In this document: piece after piece, positions 7,766 through 16,160 of the stretch
Numbering within the stretch: position 1 is the stretch's first letter
Layout: each line of letters begins with the position of its first letter
Assembly (NCBI RefSeq): GCF_002245355.1
Contig: NZ_NOWF01000001.1
Location: 550,891 to 614,890, forward strand
Length of the DNA: 64,000 nucleotides
Source: Paludifilum halophilum
GTDB lineage: Bacteria > Bacillota > Bacilli > Thermoactinomycetales > DSM-45169
Reading direction: 5' to 3'
Position numbers and translations under genes: made by a program
Notes under the pieces: generated by a model
What the model saw: only the letters and a program-made list of their open reading frames with translations
The model's database searches: none
Told to the model about the DNA's origin: nothing

Positions 7766-9076
7766 TTATCGAAGGTCGTTGTATACTTGATTTAAGAGGG
7801 TGCCGTTCCGATCGGAAGCCAACTCCCAGAACATCGCTCCAGCCAATCCCTTGGATTTTATATAGTCGGTCTTATACCCGATCGATTCCTCATCGTCGTA
7901 AGTAATGAAAGTTTGGGTGTCCGGATTGTACAGGTACGGGACTTTGGCGTCATCGTTCCAGTGGCGGGTATAACCGTTTTTGTTGATATAGTTTTCCTCA
8001 AGATCGGCGTAGTCGAACACTCCATCTTCCCAGGTTCCTTCTCGGGCGGGTCCGGAGCATGACTGATACAGACCGTTGTTGCTCGATGAACAGCCGTCCC
8101 AGCCCCGGCCGTAGAAAGGCATCCCAAGGACGAGCTTGTCTTTGGGTACTCCTGCATCCAGATGTCCTTGAACCGCGGCGTCCACATAGTAATTGTCCGC
8201 GTGGGAGGAAGGATCATCGGGATCTCGATAGAGGGGAGCGTTGTTGTTGCTTTCATCTTCCCAACCACCGTGGAAATCATAGGTCATAATGTTGATCCAA
8301 TCGAGATCATCCTCCACCTTGTCCAATTCCGTATTTTCGACATAGTCGGGGCTGGCCCCGCTAGCGATCGTCAGCAGATAATCCTTGCCGTCCTCTGCAC
8401 CCGCTTGATCCAGCGTCTCTCTCATCTTTTTCATCAGGAGAGTGAAGTTTTGCTTGTCTTCCGGCCGGCCCGGCTCCAAACCGCCGTCCACCGGATACTC
8501 CCAGTCCAGATCCACTCCGTCGAATCCCCACTCCCGGATGAAATCGACCGCACTCTCGGCAAACTTGGTCCGAGAAGCTTCCGTCATGGCCACATCGGAA
8601 AAGTTGCCGGACCAGGTCCAGCCTCCCACAGAGATCAACGTCTTCAAATGGGGGTGTTCCTGTTTCAGTTTGTTCAGCTGATTGAAGTTCCCCCGCTTAC
8701 AGCCGGGTTCCCAGCAATCCCCGGGGAAGAACTTGTCTGTATCGGCATAGGGATCGCCCAATACGACCTCCCCGCCGGAAATATTGGCGAAAGCGTAATT
8801 AATATGGGTGACTTTACTCGCGTCGATATCAGCGACCTGATAGTCTCTGTCATAGGTTGCCCAACCCGGATAATAGGCAATGACTTTGTGTTCCGAATCC
8901 GTTTGCACTGTAAGGGATTCGCCGGCATCAGAAGTGTTTCCCGCCGCGTCTCCCGCTTTGACGGGAACGGGTTGAAAACCGGAAACCAACGTGAAAATCA
9001 GCAAGGCGGTCAAACACAGCGCAGCGCTTTTGGTCATCAAACGGGAATGGCTGAGGAAAGGAAACAATCGAATCAC
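7766..9076 (-). CDS. Secreted GH18 chitinase
   Basis: A 436-residue exported glycoside hydrolase family 18 enzyme. The signal segment (LCLTALLIFTLVSGF) is followed by the TIM barrel. The substrate-assisted motif DGVDLDWEYP carries the acid/base Glu. Other GH18 marks are YPGWATYDRDY, LISVGGWTWSGNF, MTYDFHGGW and GAMFWELASD. No chitin-binding module is present. GTG 9076 is the longest start; a TTG nine bases in would suit the AGAAAGG site better, so the exact start is uncertain. It acts outside the cell on chitin or another GlcNAc polymer. A palindrome upstream suggests regulated expression. Confidence 0.9.
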   Translation of the reverse strand: MIRLFPFLSHSRLMTKSAALCLTALLIFTLVSGFQPVPVKAGDAAGNTSDAGESLTVQTDSEHKVIAYYPGWATYDRDYQVADIDASKVTHINYAFANISGGEVVLGDPYADTDKFFPGDCWEPGCKRGNFNQLNKLKQEHPHLKTLISVGGWTWSGNFSDVAMTEASRTKFAESAVDFIREWGFDGVDLDWEYPVDGGLEPGRPEDKQNFTLLMKKMRETLDQAGAEDGKDYLLTIASGASPDYVENTELDKVEDDLDWINIMTYDFHGGWEDESNNNAPLYRDPDDPSSHADNYYVDAAVQGHLDAGVPKDKLVLGMPFYGRGWDGCSSSNNGLYQSCSGPAREGTWEDGVFDYADLEENYINKNGYTRHWNDDAKVPYLYNPDTQTFITYDDEESIGYKTDYIKSKGLAGAMFWELASDRNGTLLNQVYNDLR

Positions 9077-9174
9077 ACCTTTCTCAATATTCGGTCATCC
9101 GATTAAAAACCACAGCGGCATGTACCGATCATGGATGGAACGGATCGTTTTCATCCCCCCTTTAACGTATAGTT

Positions 9175-9190
9175 GTATATACATATATAC
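9175..9190. promoter_or_regulatory. Palindromic operator candidate upstream of chitinase
   Basis: GTATATACATATATAC is a near-perfect inverted repeat about 100 bases upstream of the chitinase start, in an AT-rich block that also holds a TATACT box (complement at 9199-9207). GntR-type repressors often bind GTATA...TATAC palindromes; that assignment is inference. Confidence 0.35.
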
Positions 9191-9276
9191 GCAGAATCTA
9201 GTATACCGGAATGAAACTTTCCTATCAAGATAGATTTTAGAATTTTTCCTTTATTTTAACCCTTAATTTTTTTGCA

Positions 9277-9303
9277 ACAAAAAAAAGGCGGAGATCCGCC
9301 TTT
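9277..9303 (-). terminator. Intrinsic terminator of the GHL10 gene
   Basis: Stem 9284-9292 with 9295-9303, followed on the - strand by a T8 run. It ends the S13-GHL10 transcript. Confidence 0.88.
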
Positions 9304-9352
9304 CATGAAGAAGAAAAACGATCCTCAAATCGGTCTGCTTCCCCACCAACTA

Positions 9353-10861
9353 TCAGGGACGGATCACATGCAGGTCGGCTTCAGTCACTTGTCCCGACTG
9401 GACTCGAATCGATCGGGCGGGCCCATGTCCCTGCCCCTTTTTCATTTTGACGGTATAATGACCCGCAGGCAGATCGGCGACTCCGAAAAAGCCGCTTCCA
9501 TCTGTTTTCAGCGTATCGATACGGTTTCCTTTCCCCCTCAGCTCGACTGTCGCTCCATCCAAGGGTGTCCCTGCTGAATCCGTCACTCGTCCCATCAGAT
9601 GCCCTTTGTCCGGATGTTTTTTCCATCCCATCGTTGGCGGTATCGCCGGCTCGGGAAACACCGGCTCCCCATATTCGCTGGATTCTGTCAGCGCCCGGAT
9701 CAAAGAGTCCCTCGGTTCCCCGTCCTTGTTGGTCTGCGCATAGCTGAACAGGCTGACGCCGGACAGCCGGTTCCCTTCTTCTGACGGGGCTTGAGCCCGG
9801 GAGATTTGAGCCAGACTTCCGCTGACGGAATTAAGATAGACACCCGGACCCGCCGCCACGTGACGTTCATAGGAGTGATCCTTCTCCCACTCGATCCACT
9901 GGTCGTACCATTTTTTCTGCTCCGGGACATGTTCCCGATCATAATTCATCGGCACCGCCAAGTCGATGATTCCTTCCTTCAACCAACCGTTCCAGTCCTG
10001 CATCACTCGGGTATAGGGAGCGGATTGCCGGTATTCCTCTAAAGTGGAAGGCCCTTGTCCCCAGGCGATGACCGCCGCCGATACTTTGACCTCCGGCCGA
10101 ACAGCAATCGATTCCAGATACACTTTACGCATGAGATAATCCACCTGTTCTCGGCGCCACGCCTTCCATTTTTCATCCTGGGGATCGGGAATGCCGGACT
10201 CCCCGGTCTGCATCCGATAACGTTCCAGACTGGTGGGGTTATAACCCCATTCGGGTCCCATATATCGAACGAGATCCAGATGAACCCCGTCAACAGGATA
10301 TTGCCGGACCACGTTGACATATTGGTCCACTGTATAATCCACCACATCGGGGTGACCCGGATCCAATACGTAGTCCGCACCATGTCGGTCCACTCCGTCC
10401 GCCCGTTCCATCAACCAATAGTCTCTCCCCTTTGCGGAGGGACCATGTTGGTTGAATACGTGATTTTCGGCGGCGGGAGGTGTAGCCGAATTCCAGATCG
10501 GCAAGGTGGCCAACCAGGCATGAACCTCAATCCGGGGCGATTCTTCATGAGCCTTCTCCAACAAATAGGACAAGGCGTCAAATCCCGTCTGCAGATCCGG
10601 GTCCTCGGTCCGGGGTTCCAACGCTTTGTTGAAATATGCGTCCCCCCGTCGGCGTACCTGTACAAAGACCGCGTTGGCATTGGACCGTCGGACGTCTTCC
10701 ATCAGCTGATCCACTTGCTCCGGGGTTTTAAATCCGTCATGAAACGCATCTACCCAATAGGCTCGGAATTCCTCCTTTGTTTCCCCGGCATGACCCTGGA
10801 CGGGAACGGCGGAAACCGCCACTAAGACGCAAGCGGCGATCAGGATGACCAAACGCTTCAT
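9353..10861 (-). CDS. Secreted GHL10 (YngK-like) glycosyl hydrolase-like protein
   Basis: 502 residues. A signal peptide (about 1-26) is followed by a GHL10/DUF187 barrel: EFRAYWVDAFHDGFKT, NAVFVQVRRRGDAY, DGVHLDLVRYM, and MNYD near the acidic site. Residues about 425-500 form a carboxypeptidase-regulatory-like beta sandwich (GRVTDSAGTPLDGATVELRG, GHYTVKMKKG), often a surface-binding module. YngK-type proteins are thought to cut glycans; a peptidoglycan or exopolysaccharide substrate is only suggested by the S13 gene 20 bases upstream, with which it surely shares a transcript. ATG follows GGGGGAGAGGGA. Confidence 0.85.
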   Translation of the reverse strand: MKRLVILIAACVLVAVSAVPVQGHAGETKEEFRAYWVDAFHDGFKTPEQVDQLMEDVRRSNANAVFVQVRRRGDAYFNKALEPRTEDPDLQTGFDALSYLLEKAHEESPRIEVHAWLATLPIWNSATPPAAENHVFNQHGPSAKGRDYWLMERADGVDRHGADYVLDPGHPDVVDYTVDQYVNVVRQYPVDGVHLDLVRYMGPEWGYNPTSLERYRMQTGESGIPDPQDEKWKAWRREQVDYLMRKVYLESIAVRPEVKVSAAVIAWGQGPSTLEEYRQSAPYTRVMQDWNGWLKEGIIDLAVPMNYDREHVPEQKKWYDQWIEWEKDHSYERHVAAGPGVYLNSVSGSLAQISRAQAPSEEGNRLSGVSLFSYAQTNKDGEPRDSLIRALTESSEYGEPVFPEPAIPPTMGWKKHPDKGHLMGRVTDSAGTPLDGATVELRGKGNRIDTLKTDGSGFFGVADLPAGHYTVKMKKGQGHGPARSIRVQSGQVTEADLHVIRP

Positions 10862-10881
10862 TTCCCTCTCCCCCTTGATTT

Positions 10882-13758
10882 TTATCGGGAAAACTCCGCC
10901 AGTGCGATACCGATTCGGTTTTGAAGGGCCCGTTCTGATTCCTTGGTGTAACCGTTCATGACGATGGAGTACACCAGTAATTCGCCGTCCCGGTTCCGTA
11001 CATACCCGGACAAGGAGCTGACATGAGTCAGGGAGCCGGTCTTGCCCCGCAGGTTTCCCTCAGCGGCGCTGTCTTTCATCCGGTATCGCAGAGCGCCGTC
11101 CACACCGGCGATAGGCAGAGATTCATAAAAGGCTTTAAAGTGGGATTCATCCCTCTGTTCTGCCAACAAGAAAGCCAACTGATCCGGACTGAACTGATTA
11201 TACCGAGTCAACCCGGAACCGTCCCTCATCCGATACGGACCCGGCAAACCGATCCGGCGCATATAGCGGTTGACTTCCGCCAATCCCCGTTCTGCGGTTC
11301 CCTTGTCTCCGATCTCCACTCCAACGGTTTTCAAGATCATTTCCGCATAAAAGTTGTCACTCACTTTGTTCAGGTACCGTACCGCTTCAGATAAAGGCTC
11401 CGACCGATACGTCCTGAATGCTTCCTTGCCCGGGGGAGCCCGACCCTCCCGGACCTCTCCGGAGATCCAGCGGACACCTTCTTTCTCCAACGCCTCTTTC
11501 AGGACCGTTCCAGTATACCGATGGGGATCCTCCACAGGTACCCGAGTGTAGTCTCCTTTGAAGTCCAGAGGAAGGCTCCCTGTCAGCCGGATTGTGTTGG
11601 TCCCGCGATCCCTTCGGATTTTCACGGTGTTTTTGGAGCCGGCGGGACCTGTCACCACCTCATCGATCACTTGGACATAATCCGTTTTCGGTGTCAGCGA
11701 CAAACGGATCGGATCCCCCACTTTCTCGCCGGGAAGATAATCGAAGCGGACGGTTCCCCGGTTGACGGACAAGGCGGTAATCTGCGGCTGGTAATAGTCA
11801 CTTTCGTTGTCCCAGGCCCACCCCTCACCGTAAACAGCATCGGAAAAATCGGAAGCATCCACGCGGATGTCCCCTCGGATCTTGCGGATACCGTGCTGTT
11901 TCAGATCCTTTGCTATCTTTTCAATCGTGGGACCCTCTTGGACCTGCAAAGAGCCTTCTGTGGCCAAAGTCGGGTCTCCGTGACCCTCGATGACCACATC
12001 CCCCATCAAGACACCCCCGTGAACCGGCCCGGTCAGGTAGATATCCGTTTCAAATCGATAATCCGGCCCCAGAGCGTTAAGAGCCGTACTGGAAGTGAAC
12101 AGCTTCGTGTTGGAGGCCGGCGTCATCCGCGCATAGGGGTTTCTCTCATACAGCGCCTCACCGGTCTCCGCCGAACGAACCACCATTCCGTGTAAAATCC
12201 CCCGGAATGCGGGATCGTTCAGAATCGGATCCAGCTTGTCCGAAAGGGGGTACTTCTTTTTCTCCGGCGGACTGCCGGGATCCGGCAGTTCCGGATAGGA
12301 GGCCAACGCCGCTCCGATACGGTCTTCCAAAGCCTTTGCCTGTCTCTGTTCCTCCGCTCCGTTGACCATGACAGAGAAAGCGAGCCGTTCACCGGATCGG
12401 CTTTTCACCGTTCCCGTCAGACTACTCACTCCTTTGGCGGAGCCACTCACCCCCCGCAGGTTGTTTACGGCGGGAGTCCCTTTCATCCGTTCCTTAAGCG
12501 GACCCTCCTCTCCTGCGGTATGGAACAAGGAAAAGAAACGCTCCTTCTCACTGCTTTCATCCATCTCAGCCAACAGACCGACCAGTTGATGAGGGGACAT
12601 GACGCTCATTCGGGAATAACCGGATCCATCCTTGGGACGAAATGTTTCGTCCACACCAACCCGTTCCCGGGCAAACGAACGCAGAACGTCAATTCCCTCA
12701 TCATCGCTCCCTTCTCTGCCGATCCGGGCACCCAGCTGCTTGAGCAACATTTCGCCATATAGATGATCCTCCCGCTTCACCATGTGACGCAACAGCTTGT
12801 CCACTTTTGGTGAAGATGAGGAGGCGACGCGTTTCGCCTGTTCATCCACTTTTCCGGAAACCACCCGTGACCGGGGATGAAAGCAAACCCCCTCTTCCTC
12901 CAACAACACCTTCAGTACAACTCCCGTAAAACGCCCCGGATCATCAATCGTCCGTTGCCGACTGATACCCGGATGATCCGCACCGATCGTTCCCGTAACC
13001 CGGATTTTGTTTTCAGCCCGGGTTCGGGTCACCTCCATCGCTTCGGATTTCCCCGCCACTGTACGGGCCCGGTTTTCCACTTCTACATAATCCGGTGCCG
13101 GAAAAACAGTCACCCTGGGCTCTTCTTTCCGAGCACCGGGGGTCACTTTCACCGTCACCGTATTTCCGTTGACGGATAAAGCTCCATTTTGAGCGCTGGA
13201 AGGATAGGGTTCCTGATCCCACATCCAACTGATCCCCAGGCGGGAGCGATCAAAATAAGAGTCATCCACGATCAGATCGCCGGAAACGCGCCGAATTCCC
13301 CGATCGGCCACGGCTCGCGCCAGCCTTTTCAACCTTCGTACCGTCAACGCCGGATCCCCGTATCCTTTGACAGACACATCCCCTTCCAAAACACCTCCCG
13401 GAGTGACAGACCCATCGAGATAAAGCTCCGTCGACAACCGCAAATCGGCAGGAAGATACTCCATAGCCGCCGCACTCACCCACAGCCCGGAGACCGCATC
13501 CGGAACAAAGGTCTTCTGTCCGTGATAGGATGCCAAGACTCGATCATCTTCCAGAGAAGCGACTTCATATCCGACAGCCATTCCTTTTGTACCGGGATCT
13601 TCCTTCAAGTCCTCCACATAGTGACGCAGGGTTCGTTCCAGGAGCTCGTCCGGATCGGTATCGGCGGATGCTCCCGCCGGCATTTGAATTCCCGCCGCCG
13701 CCAAGGCAAGGATGATCAGAAAAACCGCCATCCGCCGAACCGACTCGATCACCTTCAC
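10882..13758 (-). CDS. Tandem S13 D,D-peptidase with inactive first domain
   Basis: A 958-residue exported protein made of two complete peptidase-S13 (DacB/PBP4) copies. The signal segment is at about 10-30. The second copy (about 505-958) has all three active-site motifs: SNTK (549-552), SDN (800-802) and KTG (906-908). In the first copy (about 35-490) the aligned positions read SGLW (90-93), EDH (330-332) and VSG (437-439), so the nucleophile box, SxN and KTG are all lost while structural landmarks such as KGYGDPAL and DGSGYSR remain. The active half should trim or cleave peptidoglycan peptides. GTG 13758 is preferred over 13764, which touches the GAGGAGGG site. It is co-transcribed with the GHL10 gene. 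Confidence 0.9.
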   Translation of the reverse strand: MKVIESVRRMAVFLIILALAAAGIQMPAGASADTDPDELLERTLRHYVEDLKEDPGTKGMAVGYEVASLEDDRVLASYHGQKTFVPDAVSGLWVSAAAMEYLPADLRLSTELYLDGSVTPGGVLEGDVSVKGYGDPALTVRRLKRLARAVADRGIRRVSGDLIVDDSYFDRSRLGISWMWDQEPYPSSAQNGALSVNGNTVTVKVTPGARKEEPRVTVFPAPDYVEVENRARTVAGKSEAMEVTRTRAENKIRVTGTIGADHPGISRQRTIDDPGRFTGVVLKVLLEEEGVCFHPRSRVVSGKVDEQAKRVASSSSPKVDKLLRHMVKREDHLYGEMLLKQLGARIGREGSDDEGIDVLRSFARERVGVDETFRPKDGSGYSRMSVMSPHQLVGLLAEMDESSEKERFFSLFHTAGEEGPLKERMKGTPAVNNLRGVSGSAKGVSSLTGTVKSRSGERLAFSVMVNGAEEQRQAKALEDRIGAALASYPELPDPGSPPEKKKYPLSDKLDPILNDPAFRGILHGMVVRSAETGEALYERNPYARMTPASNTKLFTSSTALNALGPDYRFETDIYLTGPVHGGVLMGDVVIEGHGDPTLATEGSLQVQEGPTIEKIAKDLKQHGIRKIRGDIRVDASDFSDAVYGEGWAWDNESDYYQPQITALSVNRGTVRFDYLPGEKVGDPIRLSLTPKTDYVQVIDEVVTGPAGSKNTVKIRRDRGTNTIRLTGSLPLDFKGDYTRVPVEDPHRYTGTVLKEALEKEGVRWISGEVREGRAPPGKEAFRTYRSEPLSEAVRYLNKVSDNFYAEMILKTVGVEIGDKGTAERGLAEVNRYMRRIGLPGPYRMRDGSGLTRYNQFSPDQLAFLLAEQRDESHFKAFYESLPIAGVDGALRYRMKDSAAEGNLRGKTGSLTHVSSLSGYVRNRDGELLVYSIVMNGYTKESERALQNRIGIALAEFSR

Positions 13759-13854
13759 ACTCACCCCTCCTCAACCTTGATATGTTTATCGTATCAAGAT
13801 CGGAACGAATTTTTTGCCGATTCTCGTCGATTATGTTAAAAAATTTTGAATCAA

Positions 13855-13897
13855 CAAAAAACCGATCTGGAATCGTCTCCGGGGATCCCAGACCGGT
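13855..13897 (-). terminator. Intrinsic terminator of the 13908-14819 gene
   Basis: Stem 13861-13870 with 13888-13897 (one mismatch), followed on the - strand by T6. Confidence 0.85.
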
Positions 13898-13907
13898 TGA
13901 ACCTATT

Positions 13908-14819
13908 TTATCCGATTCGCCGAAAACCACCTCGAGCGGATCCGTTCCCCCTTCCGACGATCGTCGCCTCCGGCATCTCGATCCTGCGCCGATCCAACCA
14001 AACATCAGGCGCGTAAAAACTGTATCGCCTTCCGCCCATATCCTCGCAATAAACCACTCGTCCGGTCTGCGGTCGTACCAGGGAAGCGCTCACCGCCAAT
14101 GAATCGTGACCCGCCCGATCCAGCACCACATCAAATCTTCCGGCGTGAGAGTCTCCTACTCCCTCCAGAACACCGTGCAAAGCGGCAACAAAGGGTTGGA
14201 CCGTCCTTTCCTGAAATAACCGAACCGCCTCCCGAAACTCTTCCTTCTTGACATCGGGATCCGGGAGATAAGGCATCGCCGGCGGCCAGTCAAACCGGTT
14301 CCCGTTCCGGTGGACCTCCTCCAAGCTGATGGCTCCTGTGATCGCTCCTCCCCACCGGGAATCGATGCAGTGTTTTTGTTTATCATTATAGGTGGCTACC
14401 ACCAACCGCCCGCCGGATTGCAGTCCCGTCTCGATCATTTCCTCTCCGACCGGATCCTCCAAACCTTCTCGAACACCGTAAAAGATCAGAAGCGATTCTC
14501 CCCGGCTAAATCCCGCCCGATTCAACATCTCCCAGGGGGTTCGCTGCCCCTCTTTTCCGACAAACGTGAAATGCGCCCCGTTTAAATCTCCTTGCAGAGT
14601 GAGGGTTCCACCCTTTTGCAACATCTGAAAACAGCGGGGAAATTCCCGCTCCCCCTCACGACATACGATCTGATGCGGCAGTTCGCCTCCGTTTTTTCTC
14701 CTATAATCCTCCAACAAAACGCGGCCCATCTCTTCCCACCTTCTCCAACGGGACGGATCATTGGGAACCTTGGTATACACCCCGCGATAGCGCAGACTGT
14801 TTTGATTCGGCATCTCCAT
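13908..14819 (-). CDS. Unrecognised protein, possible MDR-dehydrogenase-like repeats
   Basis: 303 residues, soluble. I cannot assign a family. Two regions look alike: residues about 68-110 (CFQMLQKGGTLTLQGDL, HFTFVG, PWEMLNRAGF) and 230-290 (VSASLVRPQTGRVVYCEDMG, YSFYAPDVWL, RRIEMPEATIVG). Each resembles the segment of medium-chain reductases, such as crotonyl-CoA reductases, that follows the Rossmann fold, but no NAD-binding glycine motif is evident. The ATG at 14828 abuts the ribosome site, so 14819 is preferred. It is divergent from the crcB pair with a shared 260-base upstream region, and has its own terminator. Confidence 0.6.
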   Translation of the reverse strand: MEMPNQNSLRYRGVYTKVPNDPSRWRRWEEMGRVLLEDYRRKNGGELPHQIVCREGEREFPRCFQMLQKGGTLTLQGDLNGAHFTFVGKEGQRTPWEMLNRAGFSRGESLLIFYGVREGLEDPVGEEMIETGLQSGGRLVVATYNDKQKHCIDSRWGGAITGAISLEEVHRNGNRFDWPPAMPYLPDPDVKKEEFREAVRLFQERTVQPFVAALHGVLEGVGDSHAGRFDVVLDRAGHDSLAVSASLVRPQTGRVVYCEDMGGRRYSFYAPDVWLDRRRIEMPEATIVGRGNGSARGGFRRIG

Positions 14820-14892
14820 GGTTCTCATCTCCTGATCTCGGAAATTTCACCTGCCGCCTCTTGCAAGCGGAAGGACTGTTTTAATTTGTAAT

Positions 14893-14929
14893 ATAACAGT
14901 TTATTCATTTTTCTGTTGTGTTATATAAT
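14893..14929 (+). promoter_or_regulatory. Promoter with overlapping inverted repeat, crcB operon
   Basis: A perfect -10 box TATAAT lies at 14924-14929; 17 bases upstream is a weak TTATTC. Arms TATAACAG and CTGTTGTGTTATA flank the -35 region as an imperfect inverted repeat, a possible repressor site. The -10 is 158 bases before the crcB start, so a long leader is predicted. Confidence 0.5.
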
Positions 14930-14935
14930 ACACGC

Positions 14936-15086
14936 ATACAGACCCGATGACAAGGCTTTTATCACGAAAAGATCGGAAAACTTTCTCCCTTGTTAGGAGC
15001 CGGTTGACTTCAAATGGAGGGTCGGCTAGACTGAAAGCCGTACAATCGCGATTCTTTCACTCTTTTCGACAAATGAGGGAGAGATC
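14936..15086 (+). promoter_or_regulatory. Structured leader upstream of crcB, H-type pseudoknot possible
   Basis: Within the predicted 5' leader, CCGAT (14944-14948) can pair with ATCGG (14972-14976) and ACAAGG (14950-14955) with CCTTGT (14988-14993). The two helices interleave, giving a pseudoknot. A further stem pairs AGCCG near 14998 with CGGCT near 15025. Fluoride riboswitches precede many crcB genes and are pseudoknots, but I could not match the conserved fluoride-aptamer bases, so this is a candidate regulatory RNA of unknown ligand. Confidence 0.35.
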
Positions 15087-15476
15087 ATGAACTACCTGGC
15101 TGTCGGTGTCGCCGGAATGGTCGGCGCTTTGCTCCGATATGCCATCGGCCTCCTGTTTCTCCCCGACCGTCCAGTGCACGAAGTTACCTTTCCCTTCGGC
15201 ACTTGGATCGCCAACGGGATCGGCTGTTTCGCTCTCGGATGGTTTCAAACGCGGGTGTTTTCCGGTCTTTCATCGGTATGGCGCACCGCCATCGGTACGG
15301 GACTGATCGGGTCTTTCACGACATTCTCCACATTCAGTGTGGAAACGGTACAGCTCCTTCAAAGCGGAAACCCGGAGATGGCGGCGATTTATCTCCTGCT
15401 CAGCCTTTGGGGCGGACTATTTCTCGCCTGGGCCGGCGGACGAATCGGCCGTATCCAAGCGAAGAGAGCGGGGTGA
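15087..15476 (+). CDS. crcB1: Fluoride exporter subunit CrcB/Fluc, first copy
   Basis: A 129-residue, four-helix membrane protein of the CrcB/Fluc fluoride channel family. GGMVGALLRY-like start (VGVAGMVGALLRYAIG), the pore-lining Asn in FPFGTWIANGIGCFALG, and the GLIGSFTTFSTFSVE box with the Phe/Ser-Thr ladder are all present. The ATG follows GAGGGAGAG. The second crcB starts eight bases after its stop. Paired CrcB proteins are expected to form antiparallel heterodimers that let F- leave the cytoplasm. Confidence 0.92.
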   Translation: MNYLAVGVAGMVGALLRYAIGLLFLPDRPVHEVTFPFGTWIANGIGCFALGWFQTRVFSGLSSVWRTAIGTGLIGSFTTFSTFSVETVQLLQSGNPEMAAIYLLLSLWGGLFLAWAGGRIGRIQAKRAG

Positions 15477-15483
15477 ATCGCCT

Positions 15484-15843
15484 ATGACCCTTTCCATTCT
15501 GTGGGTCGCTATCGGTGGATTCCTGGGAGCTGTAGCCCGTTATGCGGTGAGCCGGCGGATACCATTCCGGAAAGGGAGGCTTCCCTGGGGAACGTTCACT
15601 GTAAATGGGATGGGTTCCCTTTGCCTCGGGTGGATCATCGGTTCAGCCGCTCCCCCGAACTTCCTGTTGTTTGCCGGAACCGGATTCATGGGATCTTTTA
15701 CGACCTTTTCCACTCTCAACCGGGAAGCCATCCTCCTGAAACAGGAAAATGAATGGACGCCCATGCTTCTCTATCTGGGGATCACCTATGGAGCAGGAAT
15801 TCCGCTGGCTTGGCTCGGATATTGGGCGGGGTCGACCGGGTAA
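15484..15843 (+). CDS. crcB2: Fluoride exporter subunit CrcB/Fluc, second copy
   Basis: A 119-residue partner of the preceding gene. It has the same marks: GGFLGAVARYAVS, GTFTVNGMGSLCLG with the Asn, and GFMGSFTTFSTLNRE. An open frame extends upstream to 15337 inside crcB1, but the ATG at 15484 with GGGGTG before it fits the family length. Transcription ends at the hairpin about 70 bases downstream. Charge at the two N-termini differs, as expected of proteins fixed in opposite orientations, though this is inference. Confidence 0.9.
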   Translation: MTLSILWVAIGGFLGAVARYAVSRRIPFRKGRLPWGTFTVNGMGSLCLGWIIGSAAPPNFLLFAGTGFMGSFTTFSTLNREAILLKQENEWTPMLLYLGITYGAGIPLAWLGYWAGSTG

Positions 15844-15910
15844 GGACAGCCTGAACAAACGGTCTTCTTCACACGACGAAAACCGCTTTGTAGGAACCGT
15901 CTTGGCATAT

Positions 15911-15951
15911 AAAAAATGGAGCGCCCGATCACCGGGTCGCTCCATTTTTTT
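15911..15951 (+). terminator. Intrinsic terminator of the crcB operon
   Basis: A long stem with arms around TGGAGCG/CGCTCCA and CCCG/CGGG, preceded by A6 and followed by T7. It may work in both directions. Confidence 0.85.
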
Positions 15952-16060
15952 ATTCCCGCTTGATTCCTACTGCCCCTTCAGGCAACTTTGATCCCTTGCT
16001 GGGGGTGGTCGGGCTGGCAAGCCGTCTCCGATCTCTTGCAAAAAACGCATAGGGAGACCG

Positions 16061-16160
16061 GGGAGCGGAGCGACCTTAGCGAGACTTGTACTCCCCTGAG
16101 TGTAAAGGATCTACGCCGGTCTACCGCCCTCCCAACTTGGTTACCCGATGGGGCACTAGA
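16061..16160. repeat. 100-bp structured repeat, copy A
   Basis: Ungapped match of 85 in 100 positions to 31791-31890. Internal hairpin TTGTACTC/GAGTGTAA, conserved core GGATCTACGCCGG, then CTCCCAACTTG...GATGGGGCA, which can close a second stem. The right end includes the stop codon of the DoxX gene. The 80 bases to the left (15980-16060) are non-coding and not shared with copy B. The layout resembles mobile-element-associated structured RNAs, but I cannot name it. With the crcB terminator this fills the gap 15844-16155. Confidence 0.75.

Noticed and set aside
8162..9106. 314-codon + strand ORF opposite the chitinase
   Set aside because: Antisense shadow; GH18 motifs are on the - strand.
14936..15086. 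Firm call of a fluoride riboswitch before crcB
   Set aside because: Position and pseudoknot fit, but the conserved aptamer sequence could not be matched, so only a candidate leader is reported.
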